Counted from the stretch's first letter, positions 52,699 through 63,129 are shown. The stretch is 64,000 nucleotides of DNA from Azorinus chamasolen (GCA_963576725.1 OY755240.1:14500378-14564377), one strand, 5' to 3'. The notes: a model not told the origin generated them from the sequence alone. Translations and numbers: made by a program.

Positions 52699-53159
52699 AT
52701 GTATGCAATACATCACTTGGCTTTGTAGCCAGCTCAGAGCGGTGCATTGCCACAATGGTCCTAGATGTACGTAATAGATCACTTGTCTTTGTAGCCAGCT
52801 CAGAGCGGTGCATTGCCACAATGGTCCTAGATGTACGTAATAGATCACTTGGCTTTGTAGCCAGCTCAGAGCGGTGCATTGCCACAATGGTCCTAGATGT
52901 ACGTAATAGATCACTTGGCTTTGTAGCCAGCTGAGCGGTGCATTGCCACAATGGTCCTAGATGTACGTAATAGATCACTTGGCTTTGTAGCCAGCCAAAT
53001 GGTGCATTGCCACAATGGTCCTAGTTGTACATAATAGATCACTTGGCTTTGTAGCCTAAGCCAAGCAGTACATTGCCACAATGGCCCTAGATGTATGCAA
53101 TTTAGATCACTTGGCTTTTTTAAGCCAACCAAGCAGTACATTGCTACAATGGTCCTTAG
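52699..53159 (+). repeat. 66-bp minisatellite, ~7 units
   Basis: The unit starts atgtacgtaatagatcactt, followed by ggctttgtagccagc and gcattgccacaatggtccta. Unit spacing is 66, 66, 64, 64, 66 and about 66 bp. Because 66 is divisible by 3, several frames on both strands stay open; these are not genes. Confidence 0.9.
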
Positions 53160-53728
53160 TTTTTTTTGCCACCTTAATTAAAGTTGGGCTCACATTAATA
53201 TCAGACTTGTAGCTATTTTGATGTGACAGTTATATCAGTGAGCAAATTCTATTGTGATAGTTGTCGGCCATTGTCTTTGGTGGGGGACTGATTTTGAGAC
53301 ATGGTAAGGTTTGATTTTCCACAATATTTACATGGTTTGAGTTTCCGCTATATTTACACTGGATGGCAATAACATGCCTCTCAAAAATAGTGCTGTATAG
53401 GTTACAAGGGTAAAAAACTGTCAGGCATTAATAGAATGCATTACTAGACCAATTACCACATGTATTATTCAGATTGGGATTTTATGGTCACTTTTTGAGC
53501 TGCATTACTTTTAGCAATTGTTTCCATTACAATTCAGACCCTGATATCGACCTAGGCAACACAGTCTGAATTACGGTATTTAATATGATTTTAGACCGAT
53601 CTATCTACCCTCATTACCCTAAATATTATAACACTACATTTCCGCTCTCCACTGTGTTATAAATCAGAATAATTCAAACATATGGCACCATTTAGGTAAA
53701 TGTACTTTAAATTAGACTGGCATACATG
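53160..53728. other. No feature recognised
   Basis: Intron sequence without recognised repeat ends, splice pair or sustained open frame. Confidence 0.4.
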
Positions 53729-53730
53729 TA

Positions 53731-54041
53731 CAGGTGAACTTCAATAACTCGAACTTCAAGGAACTATACAAATTAGTTCGAGATAACAGAAGTTTGAGTT
53801 AACCGCTTTCTAATCTGAACAATGTCTTGAGTTCACAGCTTAATACTGGTTTAAAGTAATGCTGAAAGCTCCTGTAGGAGCTTTCAGCATTATTTTAGAC
53901 ATGTATTAAGCTAGCTAATGTTACATGTGTTTCTAGATATCTGCAGCAATACATTTTAGAGAAATTCTGTCTTGAAAGTTTTGAAAGCACTGAACTGTTT
54001 GTTCGAGTTCCCCCGAAGTTCGAGATATGAAAGTTCAACTG
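53731..54041. mobile_element. TA-Q MITE (311 bp)
   Basis: TA flanks (53729, 54042). Inverted ends caggtgaacttcaataactc and cgagatatgaaagttcaact, with gaagtttgag / ttcgagttc motifs inside and hairpin gaaagctcctgtaggagctttc. Tc1/mariner-superfamily-like by TSD and CAG ends. Confidence 0.8.
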
Positions 54042-54112
54042 TAGTAGCCAGCTGATCAGAGGGCTCGGCTCCTTTTTGCCATTATATGTTAAATGTCTCT
54101 CAAAATACTAAT

Positions 54113-54344
54113 TTGACTCATTTTCTCTTAGACTATTTTTAGATCCAATCCCTTTGAATTAATCTACCGAAAAGGAGTATTAACTTTTCAAAAGGAGAAC
54201 TGTAGAATTGTGTAGTTTTGAAACTATTGTGATAAATAGAGCAATAACTGCTCCTATGGAGTAAATGCTCTATTTATCCAAATGGTTTCAATAAATGAGT
54301 TTTACAATATTATAAAGGTGTCAGTTAAGGAGCAAATGGGTTAA
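54113..54344 (-). mobile_element. TTAA-C MITE
   Basis: gactcattttctcttagact at the left; hairpin arms around ctgctcctatggag; right end ggagcaaatgggttaa is H-like. Confidence 0.65.
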
Positions 54345-54544
54345 AGTAAATTTAATTTTTCAGCCAAATGCTATATTTACAAGTGCTTAGAATCACTTCA
54401 AAAAAGGGAGTCTAGTGTGCACTAGTAATCATGCAGTTTGGCAGATATTAAGTACTGAAAACATTAAATCAAGAGTTTCTAATCCTTTCCTTCTCTTCAG
54501 CTCTGAGTACTCAAGATAATCTTTCCCCTTACTGGTAGAATCCT

Positions 54545-54748
54545 TTAACCTTTAATTTACTTCATGAATATTCATGTAAGAAATAATGACTTAATGAATA
54601 TTAATTATTCATTAATAAACTAGAATCAGGTCTATATTTTGTCAAAAGCAAACAGAGCAGACCCTGATCAGATGGCTCCTACATGTACAGGAGCTGTCTG
54701 ATGTGGGTCTTCTCTTTTTGACAAGATATCTATGGAGTAAAGGGTTAA
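54545..54748 (-). mobile_element. TTAA-B MITE
   Basis: TTAA on both sides; cctttaatttacttcatgaa and tatctatggagtaaaggg; hairpin gatggctcctacatgtacag, a lengthened centre. Confidence 0.75.
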
Positions 54749-54973
54749 CCCATTCCCTCATATTGACGACTTTTGACGACTCCGTAAAAGTCACTTTGTG
54801 AAACCATTGTGATAAATAGAGCGTTTGCTCCTATAGGAGCAAATGTTCTATTTATAGCAATGGTTTCAAACTAAAGATTTCTAAAATTTTCCTTTTCTCT
54901 AGTTAATGCTCATTTTCGGTAGATCTATTCGAAGTGGTTGGATCTAAAAATAGCCAATGAGGGAATGGGTTAA
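54745..54973 (+). mobile_element. TTAA-C MITE
   Basis: TTAA on both sides (left one shared); cccattccctcatattgacg and ccaatgagggaatggg; hairpin gcgtttgctcctataggagc. Confidence 0.9.
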
Positions 54974-55204
54974 AGGCAGACATAGGAGTTTCGTGAATGT
55001 GATTTATTATGTAATTTTGCAAAGTCAAGATGGTTAATTATCTGCCTTTATCAAAATAAACATAATTTGAGGATATTCTTGTCTGATGTCTGAGAATGTG
55101 TTGGTTAATTCATAGTCCAGTAATCTGGATATACACAGTTTACAGTTAGCTGTAAAAACATTTTTTGATTTGGTATTGGCTTATATTGTGCTTTCAGTGG
55201 TTAT

Positions 55205-55437
55205 TTAACCCTTTGCCTGTTGCATATTCATGTGAGAAATAATGACACATCATGAATAGTAGGGTTCTTTTTATAATAGCATAATTATGACCACAGGACA
55301 TTTTGGCCGAGGTAGAAACTGTAGAATAAGCAATGGAAGCAGACCCTGATCAGATTGCTCCTACAGGAGCCATCATAATCTGGGTCTCCTCAGTTTGCAT
55401 AGGTGTGAAAAGGCATTTATGTGAGGGAAAGGGTTAA
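55205..55437 (-). mobile_element. TTAA-B MITE
   Basis: TTAA on both sides; ccctttgcctgttgcatatt and catttatgtgagggaaaggg (A-like right end). Confidence 0.8.
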
Positions 55438-55770
55438 ACTTTTATTAATATACTTTTTCACCTTTGAAATACAAACAAAAGACATAAACAGTATTGTGTG
55501 TATTTGTGTGTGTCACAAATTGTTTGCCAGCTAGATGCTGAGTGGTGCATTGCACAATCAAACTAAATAATAAAATGTGTAGATGCTAGCTGATGAGTAT
55601 CAAACTTGGTAGACTCTGATCAAAGGGCTCGTTAGGGGTCCTCTTGTAGGAGCCATCTGATCAGGGTCTGCTCTGTTTGCCTATAAAATTATTTAGATGT
55701 AATTCTACAGTTCTTACCATCGTGAACTAATATTTCCTTGGTCATAAACCCAGTATAAAAATTCAAGTAA

Positions 55771-56026
55771 TTAACACTTGCCCTATATAGATACATTTCA
55801 CGCCATTGCAATTAGAGTAGACCCAGATGAGACAGCTCCTGTAGGAGCCATCTGATCAAGGTCTGCTCTCTTTGCTTATGTATTTTATAATTTACCGTAG
55901 ATGTGATTTATTAGTTTCTGACGAGGTAAAAATATACAGTAACGTTGTGTTCATGCGCCATTATAAACATTCAGCTAATAAATATTCATGACATCATTAT
56001 TTCTTACATGAATATTGAACAGGCTC
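55771..56026 (+). mobile_element. TTAA-type hybrid MITE
   Basis: TTAA then cacttgccctatatagatac; hairpin gacagctcctgtaggagcc; right end cttacatgaatattgaacag. It follows another hybrid remnant (55600-55760) and runs into a third (to 56101). Confidence 0.65.
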
Positions 56027-56100
56027 CTACAAGAGCCGTCTTATCTGGGTCTACTCTGTTTGCAGTGGCATGAAAAGGTGTTTGTATGAGAGAAAGGGTT

Positions 56101-56580
56101 AACACATTATCTTAATGAATATTCATATAGGAAATAATGACATCATGAATAGTATTTAATCGCAATTTTTTTATAATGGTATGTGAAAAGCATATTTTTT
56201 GGCCATGACAGAAACTGTAGAAACAGATCTACCGTATTTAATTCCGTCAGAGAACTTAGCATTAACCTTAATCCTTACAGTGCGGGACACGAGTTACTTA
56301 TGTCCTTTGCAAACAGTGCAGACCCAGATGAGAGGGCTCCTAGAGGAGCCCTCTCAAATGGGTTTGCACTATTTGTCATGTTACAATTTTCTTTAGAATA
56401 ATCCCTAAATATTCACCATGAGCATAACCTGTTTGAATTGTAGAATAGTCCATTTGAAAATCCAGCGTTGTAAGGGTTGATCAGATGGCTCCACCAGGAC
56501 CTGGAGCCATCACCTACAGGAGTCGTCTGATCTGTGTCTACTCTGTTTGCAAAGGCAGCAAAAGGTGCCTGTCAAGTACA
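56101..56580 (-). mobile_element. TTAA-B MITE split by TTAA-E
   Basis: Left attatcttaatgaatattca to agacagatctaccgta-like text; right gatcagatggctccaccagg to tgtttgcaaaggcagcaaaa. Confidence 0.55.
56268..56480 (-). mobile_element. TTAA-E MITE
   Basis: TTAA / ttga; tccttacagtgcgggacacg and gaaaatccagcgttgtaagg; hairpin gagggctcctagaggagccc. Confidence 0.75.
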
Positions 56581-56648
56581 GGATAAACTGTTTTTCTGGC
56601 CATTTTACCTGACAGTGAATTTATGATAACATAATGCAAACAGTTTGC

Positions 56649-56868
56649 ATAACTCTTTGCACGCTAAGTAATTTTTCGTCTGCAACAATAATTATTGTCA
56701 TCTGCTTCAATTCAAATAATAAAATTTCTATCATTTCTTTGCAAAAATATGGTCAAAGTGACAAACAGTTTGGATCCTGATGAGACGCCGCATTATGCGG
56801 CGTCTCATTTGGATCCAAACTGTTTGCACAGGTAATCACGGTTTCACTGCTAGCATACAAAGAGTTAA
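56649..56868 (+). mobile_element. TTAA-G MITE
   Basis: ataa / TTAA; ctctttgcacgctaagtaat and ctgctagcatacaaagag; near-perfect hairpin 56764-56828 (caaacagtttggatcctgat ... ggatccaaactgtttg) centred on gccgcattatgcggc. Confidence 0.85.
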
Positions 56869-57065
56869 AGAAGAGATGCTGACTAATATTAGTGTGCAGT
56901 TATAAATTTGATAGACACAGACATTCTATATAATTAGATCCAAGCTGTTTGCTGGATTAATCAGAAATTCATCCATTAATGGTCAAAGGTGAAATGAAGT
57001 ACTTATGTAATAGGCAAGTTTCATGAATCATTTCAGCAAACATTTCTATCATTGGTATGCAATTT

Positions 57066-57145
57066 TTAGCTTGTCTGTTTCGAAGAAAAGTCAAGCCATT
57101 GTGATCACTGGGTCGTAGGCGGCATGCAAAAACTTTAATGTATGC
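57066..57145 (+). mobile_element. H4 element, 5' fragment
   Basis: agcttgtctgtttcgaagaa to gcaaaaactttaatgta, then a TTAA-A right end (gcgtgaaaatgtgtttatat). Confidence 0.55.
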
Positions 57146-57234
57146 GTGAAAATGTGTTTATATGAGGGAAAGGGTTAACAAAACTTCACAGCAGAGACCT
57201 ACAATCAGATGTGCAAAGTGACTCTGTACTGTGG

Positions 57235-57627
57235 GTAAGTGTTTTGTAATCCATAGGGTACCTCTTCTCTTTTAGAGATTTTGGGTCATATATTTACATT
57301 TTGGAATACTATAATTAGGCTAAAACTTTAGCTGGAAACTTAGGCAAATAGTGTTGACCCGGATTAGGGTTTCATACTTGAAGTCTGTCACTGGATAAAG
57401 AATACTTAATTTTAGCAAACAGTGTAGAATAAGATCACACATTGAATTAGAGTGCTTTATTGGTGTAAATATCATAGACTAAAAGGTGAGATTTATAATG
57501 ATACAATGATGAAAGAAAATGCGATCCTTTAATTTAGATACTGCATTTACTCGTGACATTAATGTAATATTACACCAGGCCTTTCCAGTCTCCACTGTTA
57601 GTCAATTCTTTCCCATTTTTGATAGCT
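57235..57627. other. No feature recognised
   Basis: Intron sequence. A strong donor-like ggtaagt at 57234 has no convincing exon in front of it (see rejected items). Confidence 0.35.
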
Positions 57628-57862
57628 TTAACCCATTACCTCATAAGCTATTTTTAGACCCAACCTCTTTAAATAATTCTAATGAAAAGGAGCATGAATT
57701 ACTAGAGAAAAGGAAACTTTTAGAATTGTGTTGTTTTGAAACCATTGTGATGAATAGAGCATTTGCTCCTATGGAGCAAATGCTCTATTTGCCACAATGG
57801 TTTTAAAAAAGTGACTTTTGCAGAGGCGTCAAAAGCTGCATTAGTATGAGGGAATGGATTAA
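57628..57862 (-). mobile_element. TTAA-C MITE
   Basis: TTAA on both sides; cccattacctcataagctat and tagtatgagggaatgg; hairpin gcatttgctcctatggagca. Confidence 0.85.
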
Positions 57863-57869
57863 ATGAAAC

Positions 57870-58119
57870 TGAACCCTTCGCTTGCTATTCACGTCAATAA
57901 ACCTACGTGTAAATAGAGAAGACCCAGATGAGACAGCTCCTGCAGGAGCTGTCTCATCAGGATCTGCACTATTTACAACTTGATTGTGCAACCAGTGCAC
58001 TCCACATCAGTGATTGCACAGCGAAATACTTGTACACAGTGAAGATATATGTAATTATACAACAGGGCATTGGTAAAGAAGGAGAAATGTCTTTTAAAAT
58101 TCAGCAAGCGAAGGGTTAA
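57870..58119 (+). mobile_element. TTAA-F MITE (250 bp)
   Basis: tgaa / TTAA; cccttcgcttgctattcacg and ttcagcaagcgaaggg are inverted; hairpin gagacagctcctgcaggagc. Confidence 0.85.
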
Positions 58120-58360
58120 ACAATGAAGGGTTAATGAATCTATGGTAAATACACAGTAATGTAGAACCTGATCAAAGTGCTATTTCAAGATCAGTTTCAT
58201 CTGTTCACTAAATTTGTTTGCCTAAGTTTTTTTTCTGGCAGAATACTTATGGTTACTGTAAACAACAATAGAGCTTCCTAATGTGATTGCTGATTGGGAT
58301 CTGGGCCCTTTTTGCCTCTGTCTGATTGGGATCTTCCCTTCTTGCCTTTGTCTGTGCCTT

Positions 58361-58766
58361 TTTATGCCCCCATAGACGATAGTCGGGGGCATATTGTTTT
58401 TGCCCTGTCTGTCTGTCTGTCTGTTTGTCTGTTTGTTTGTCAGCAACTTTAACATTGGTCATAACTTTTGAGCCAGTATAGATAGAGACTTGATATTTGG
58501 CATACATATGTATCTCATGAAGCCGCACATTTTGAGGGGTGACGTGTCAAGGTCAAGGTCAGAGGTCAAATATATGGGTCAAATCGCCGACTTTAACATT
58601 GGCCATAACTTTTGGACCAGTAGAGATAGAGACTTGATATTTGGCATGCTTGTGTATCTCATGAGGCTGCACATTTTGAGGGGTGACATGTCAAGGTCAA
58701 GGTCAGAGGTCAAGGTCAGAGGTCAAATATATGAGGGGGCATAGTGTTTCACAAACACATCTTGTT
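58361..58766 (+). mobile_element. H1 Helentron-like element
   Basis: 5' palindrome atgcccccatagacgatagt / cgggggcat; (tgtctgtc)n; two units; 3' GGGGGCATAGTG, hairpin GTGTTT/AAACAC, atcttgtt. Confidence 0.85.
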
Positions 58767-58774
58767 CCATCTAA

Positions 58775-59205
58775 CAATGACTCGTAGAACTTTCACTTGC
58801 CCTCTTCGCTATGCAGCATAGAACTTTCTTCTGTTCATATATTTTTTTTTCAGTGTAGCACTTTTTATTTACCCTGTTCAAGTCTTTTCTATGCAGCAAT
58901 TAGAAATTTCACTTGTCCTGTTCATGACTTTTCAATGCAATATAGATCTTTCACCAGCTTCCTTCCTTTATCATGTTATTTCCATGCAGCTTTAAGAAAT
59001 TTCACCTGTTCTGTTCATGTCTTGTCTATATAATTATGCAGCATAAAACTTTCACTCCTCTTTATGTTTGTCCATGCAACATAGAACTTTCACTCCTCTT
59101 CATGTTTGTCCATGCAGCATAGAATATTCACTCATGTTTATTTCGTTTCCATGCAACATAGACCATTCACTTGTCCTGTTCATGTCTCTTTCCATGCAGC
59201 ATGGG
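58775..59205 (+). repeat. Degenerate ~40-bp minisatellite leading into an exon
   Basis: About nine imperfect units of the form catgcagcatagaactttca + c(t)t..gttcatgtctttt. Each unit carries a pyrimidine-rich run followed by atgcag or similar. The last unit contains the acceptor used for the exon at 59200. Confidence 0.75.
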
Positions 59206-59253
59206 AAAAACCATCTACATCAGGCCAACAGACCAGCAAGGTTTATGGCTCCG
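59200..59253 (+). CDS. PPIP5K: PPIP5K exon model: tail segment, phase 1-1
   Basis: The acceptor is tttccatgcag at 59198-59199 and the donor tccg/gtaatt at 59254. It has 54 nt, phase 1 in and out. In the frame carried from 46521-46610 it reads WEKPSTSGQQTSKVYGS, Ser/Thr-rich like the rest of the tail. The donor is only fair, and the acceptor is one of many similar copies in the minisatellite just upstream, so the exon is tentative. Confidence 0.45.
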
Positions 59254-59411
59254 GTAATTTATACTCTGTATTTCGGTTTATTGACAGTGATTATTCCCAT
59301 AGACTGAAACTTCAATTGAATGCCAGAAAGAGTGAAAATTTGTTTCAGATTTATGTGGTTTGTATTTATATTTCACCCCATTGCTGAGATTCTACAAGCT
59401 AGCTATGCATT

Positions 59412-60099
59412 TTTAGCTCACCAGAGCACAAAGTGCTCAGGGTGAGCTTTTGTGATCGCCTGATGTCCATCGTCCATCGGCATGCAATTTGTCCGTCCTC
59501 CATCGTTCGTCATCAACAATTTGAACCTTTAAACGTCTTCCCCTTTGAATCTACAGGGTTCTCAGCTTTCATCTTTGGCACATAGCATCATCTGTTGGTC
59601 CTCTACAAAAGTTATATAAATTACGCCCCTGGGGTCAAAATTGGCCCTGCCCAAGGGGTGCATTAAATGTTTTCTATAGAAACATATAGTAAAACTTTGA
59701 AAATCTTCTCCTGAAACTGGAAGGTTCTCAGCTTTCATATTTGGCAGATATCATCATGTTCAGGTCCTCTACACAACTTACATAAATTCTGCCCCTGGGG
59801 TCAAAATCGGTCCTGCCACAGGGGTGGCCAGTTTGTATTGAAACATATAGTGAAAGCATTGAAAATCTTTTCCCCTGCCCTGAAACTGGAAGGTTTTCAG
59901 CTTTCATATTTGGCACATATCATCATTTTCAGGTCCTCTACAAAAGTTATATAGATTTAAATAATTCCCCTTGGGTCAGAATTGGCCCCACCCCAGGGGT
60001 GGCCTGAGTTTTCTATAGAAACATATATAGTGAAATTTTTGAAAATCTTCTCCTGATTGGCTGGTGAGCAATATCAGGGCCATCATGGCCCTCTTATTT
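59412..60099 (+). mobile_element. H2 Helentron-like element
   Basis: 5' palindrome agctcaccagagcacaaagt / gctcagggtgagct; three to four ~155-bp units (gttctcagctttcatatttg, gaaacatatagtgaaa); 3' GGTGAGC, hairpin GGGCCAT/ATGGCCC, ctctta before T. Confidence 0.8.
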
Positions 60100-60172
60100 T
60101 TAAAACTCATGCAATCAGTTTTGATCCAGATGAGACGCAGATTAACTTGGTTGTTACTTAGCGTGCAAAGAA

Positions 60173-60366
60173 TTAATCCTTTCCTCCATATAAACACATT
60201 TTCACGCATTGCAAACAGGGTCTGCGCTGTTTGCTAATGGAATTTGATAGATCTGTTTCTTGAGTTTCTAAAATGGCTACAATGTTACACCTTCCATATT
60301 TCATTATAACTACTTTGTCTATGAATATTTATTAGGTAGTGAAATTTGAAATAAACATAGAATAGA
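60173..60366 (+). mobile_element. TTAA-A MITE, hairpin deleted
   Basis: TTAA then tcctttcctccatataaaca; only one hairpin arm (gcaaacagggtctgcgctgt); interior aaatggctacaatgttacac. Confidence 0.7.
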
Positions 60367-60685
60367 AATAGATGCAGAGGAAATCTGTTTTTTTGGAATG
60401 GAAGGAACAATGAATTTTGTTTTGGTCATTTGATATGGAAAAGGATAGCACATTATGTTAATGTATAGGCAGTGCTTTGTTGGAAATATAATCAACAAAT
60501 TGTTTAAAACAAGATTGACAAGAAACAACACTGAATAATTTGACATAATATTAGACATGAGGAAGTCATGGTGTATGTAACATAACAGTAAGAGTCAACG
60601 GCATATGTTGTATATTTGACATGAGACCTTCATGCATATGCATGATGTAACACAAGACTAGAAGAATATATGCAGCAAATTATGA
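60367..60685. other. No feature recognised
   Basis: AT-rich intron with no recognised ends, frames or splice pairs. Confidence 0.4.
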
Positions 60686-60895
60686 TTCACCCTTCACTCC
60701 ATAAATACGCCTTTGCAAACAGAGTAGACCCAGATCAGATGGCTCCTGTAGGAGCCGTCTGATCAGGGTCTGCCCAGTTTGCTCATGATTAAATACATAG
60801 ATATGATTCTATAGTTTCTGCCAAGGCGAAATATCACTGCGTACATGTGATATTATAACAATTACTCTAATTAATACTGAAACATCATGTCAAGG
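60686..60895 (+). mobile_element. TTAA-B MITE, right end decayed
   Basis: cacccttcactccataaata at the left; perfect hairpin gatggctcctgtaggagccg; interior gattctatagtttctgccaa. Confidence 0.7.
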
Positions 60896-60926
60896 ATTAC
60901 ATCAATGATCATTTTCATTATCTACA

Positions 60927-61173
60927 TTAACCCTTTCCTTTATTATAAAAGCCTTCTCACACCTTTACAAACAGAGTTGAGCCAGATCAGATGACTCCTA
61001 TAGAAGCCAACTAATCAGGGTTTGCTCTGTTTGCGTATGAACTTATAAAAGAAGATACTGCTTTACAGTTTTTACCAAACTATCCTGTACACATATGCCA
61101 TTATATAAATTCAGCTAATAAATACTCACGATGTCACTATCTCTTACATGAATATTCATTGGGTAAAGGGTTG
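60927..61173 (+). mobile_element. TTAA-type hybrid MITE
   Basis: TTAA / ttga; ccctttcctttattataaaa and tattcattgggtaaaggg; hairpin gactcctatagaagcc. Confidence 0.75.
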
Positions 61174-61334
61174 ATCTAAAAGAATGAAAAATAAAGGAAA
61201 AGGATCTTTTTTTCTCATTTTATTCAGGTCATAAAATTATATAGCTTGTAGAATCAATCAAATCTATTGTTTCAAATACAATTACATAAATTAAGTAATT
61301 TTTCACCCCATATTCTGTCATGTGATGGTAATTT

Positions 61335-61640
61335 TAATTCAATTCAATTTCTTTATTGCATAAAACATACATAGTATGCTTATAGCAAGCATGATAAAGA
61401 ATACAATACAGTTAATAGTCTGTTTGGCTTTTCATCTCGTATTATATTGTATCTTGCAAATAAAATAAATGATCTTCAAAATTAAAACGTGGAAAATAAG
61501 ATGAAATACCTCAATATTGTACATAATAATAAGTTGACTGTAAAAATATCTGCATCAGATTTATACTTAAAATCTGGTGAAGAAACCACAATGGCAAACG
61601 GTTTGAATCCCCATAAAACAATGAGCTACACATTGCTTTA
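61335..61640 (-). mobile_element. Possible LINE/SINE 3' tail
   Basis: ttcaattcaatttctttatt read on the minus strand is an aataaagaaattgaattgaa end, like the repeated-tail 3' ends of CR1-type LINEs and their SINEs. No coding part seen. Confidence 0.35.
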
Positions 61641-61646
61641 TATGGT

Positions 61647-61852
61647 TTAACCCATTCCCATATGCTATTTTTAGATCCAACCACTTTGAATAAATCTACC
61701 GAAAAGGAGCATTAACTAGAGAAAAGGGAAATTTAAGATTTTTGTATTTTGAAACCATTGTGATAAATAGAGCATTTGCTCCTATCACAATGGTTTCATA
61801 AAGTGACTTCTACAGAGTCGTCAAAAGTCGTCAATATGAGGGAATGGGTTAA
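61647..61852 (-). mobile_element. TTAA-C MITE
   Basis: TTAA on both sides; cccattcccatatgctattt and gtcaatatgagggaatggg; second hairpin arm largely deleted. Confidence 0.85.
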
Positions 61853-62074
61853 TCCTGTCCTTCATATAAACACTTTTTCATGCATTTGCAAACAGAGTAG
61901 ACCCAGATAAGAAAGGTTCTGCTCTGTTTGCCAATGGAATTTGAAAGATCTGTTTCTTAACTTTCTAAAATGGCTGCAATGTTCCACATTCCATATTTCA
62001 TTATAAAGATTTTTGCCATGAATATTCAGTAGGTTTTGAAACATGGAATAAACATAGAACAGGGAAAGGGTTAA
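61849..62074 (+). mobile_element. TTAA-A MITE
   Basis: TTAA on both sides (left shared); tcctgtccttcatataaaca and gaacagggaaaggg; hairpin collapsed. Confidence 0.8.
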
Positions 62075-62149
62075 AATTGTTTGCATATAAGTTGTCACAA
62101 AAGCTTCTTTAACCTGTAAAGATTAAACTCGGTAATCACATGCTTTAAT

Positions 62150-62350
62150 TTTTTTGCTAATAGAGTAGACCCAGATCAGACAACTCCTGTAAGAGCAGTG
62201 TGATCAGGGTTTGCTCTGTTTGCTTATGGAATTATATAGATATCATTCTACAGATTCTGCCAAAAATTGGCCAAAATTTCCAAAAATAGAAAAATAATTC
62301 TATTGATATTCATGATGTCATTATTTCTTACAAATTATTTATGGTGTAAT
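62150..62350 (+). mobile_element. TTAA-B MITE, decayed
   Basis: gctaatagagtagacccaga, hairpin gacaactcctgtaagagcag, then tgatgtcattatttcttaca. Confidence 0.6.
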
Positions 62351-62765
62351 GTGAAGTCATTGTTTTTAATGTGCTTAATGTCAATTATTCAATATTGTAA
62401 TTTAATGAGCTAAATATATCTATACCCCTGCAAACTTGTTTTTTGGCACAGTAACTGATTTTCCTTCTGCAGATATTTTTATCCAATGTAAATTCTTATG
62501 CATGTTTCAAGTGCTAAGTGTAAAGTTATTGTACAGATAACTGCACTTTCTGAAAAAAATTCTGTCTAATGTTTGCAAACAGTTTTTGTCCCTGTAAGAA
62601 GTCTCATCAGGATCCAAACTGTTTGATTGTCTTTAAAGAACTGACAAATAACTTATTTTACAAAATATAAGGAGTCGAGCATTTCAAAAATGCTTTTAAT
62701 TGTAAAGAATGTATTTACAATAGTGTTTGACCAAGTGATTATCTCCAATTTACCTGAATTGAATG

Positions 62766-62990
62766 AAAACCCTTTCCCTGTTCAATATTCATGTAAGAAA
62801 TAATAACATCATGAATATGTATAAGCTGCAAATATTTTTGCTTGGACAAAAACTGTAGAATCAGATCTATATCATGTCAAAAGCAAACAGAGCAGACCCT
62901 GATCAGACAGCTCATATAGCCATCTGATTTGGGTCTACTCTCACAGTTCCAAATAGGTGAAAAGGCGTTTATATGAGGGGAAAAGGTTAA
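62766..62990 (-). mobile_element. TTAA-B MITE
   Basis: accctttccctgttcaatat and aagaaataataacatcatga; right end tttatatgaggggaaaaggttaa-type (first 20 bases tttatatgaggggaaaaggt). Confidence 0.7.
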
Positions 62991-63129
62991 GTCTTGTCAA
63001 AGTGAAGTATTTTCAGTGTAGGTAATATAGAGTTGGTTCTGTTCTAGATAACCCTTCTTTGAATCTCCTGTTATAAAAATAATTTCGTCTGCTTCTTGTT
63101 TAGAATTAGTCCTAAAATAATGACCTATT

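Larger units (their letters stand above)
514..59253 (+). other. PPIP5K: PPIP5K-like gene, 3' part (11 exon models)
   Basis: PPIP5K/VIP1 enzymes make and break inositol pyrophosphates: an N-terminal ATP-grasp kinase phosphorylates InsP6/5-InsP7 and a C-terminal histidine-acid-phosphatase domain removes that phosphate. Only the end of the phosphatase domain and the low-complexity C-terminal tail are in this window. Eleven exon models sum to 1652 nt and stay in one frame across every junction (phases 0,0,0,0,0,1,1,1,1,1,1 at exon ends). The first three are firm because of clear similarity to vertebrate PPIP5K1/2; the next four rest on consensus splice sites and phase; the last four peptides are not recognised. 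Introns are 0.7-12.6 kb and filled with transposons. No stop codon or polyadenylation signal could be assigned, so the gene probably continues beyond the window. Confidence 0.8.

Noticed and set aside
52613..53141. Six ORFs of 76-121 codons on both strands
   Set aside because: All are products of the 66-bp minisatellite whose period is divisible by three.
52699..53159. CRISPR-like spaced repeat
   Set aside because: Units are contiguous and diverged with no unique spacers, and the genome is eukaryotic.
57192..57234. Possible extra PPIP5K exon (ttcacag before it, strong donor gtaagt after it)
   Set aside because: The incoming phase fits but the outgoing phase would be 2, which breaks the frame into 59200-59253; the weaker donor at 57231 would fix this but is poor. 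The peptide (ETYNQMCKVTLYC) is not recognised.
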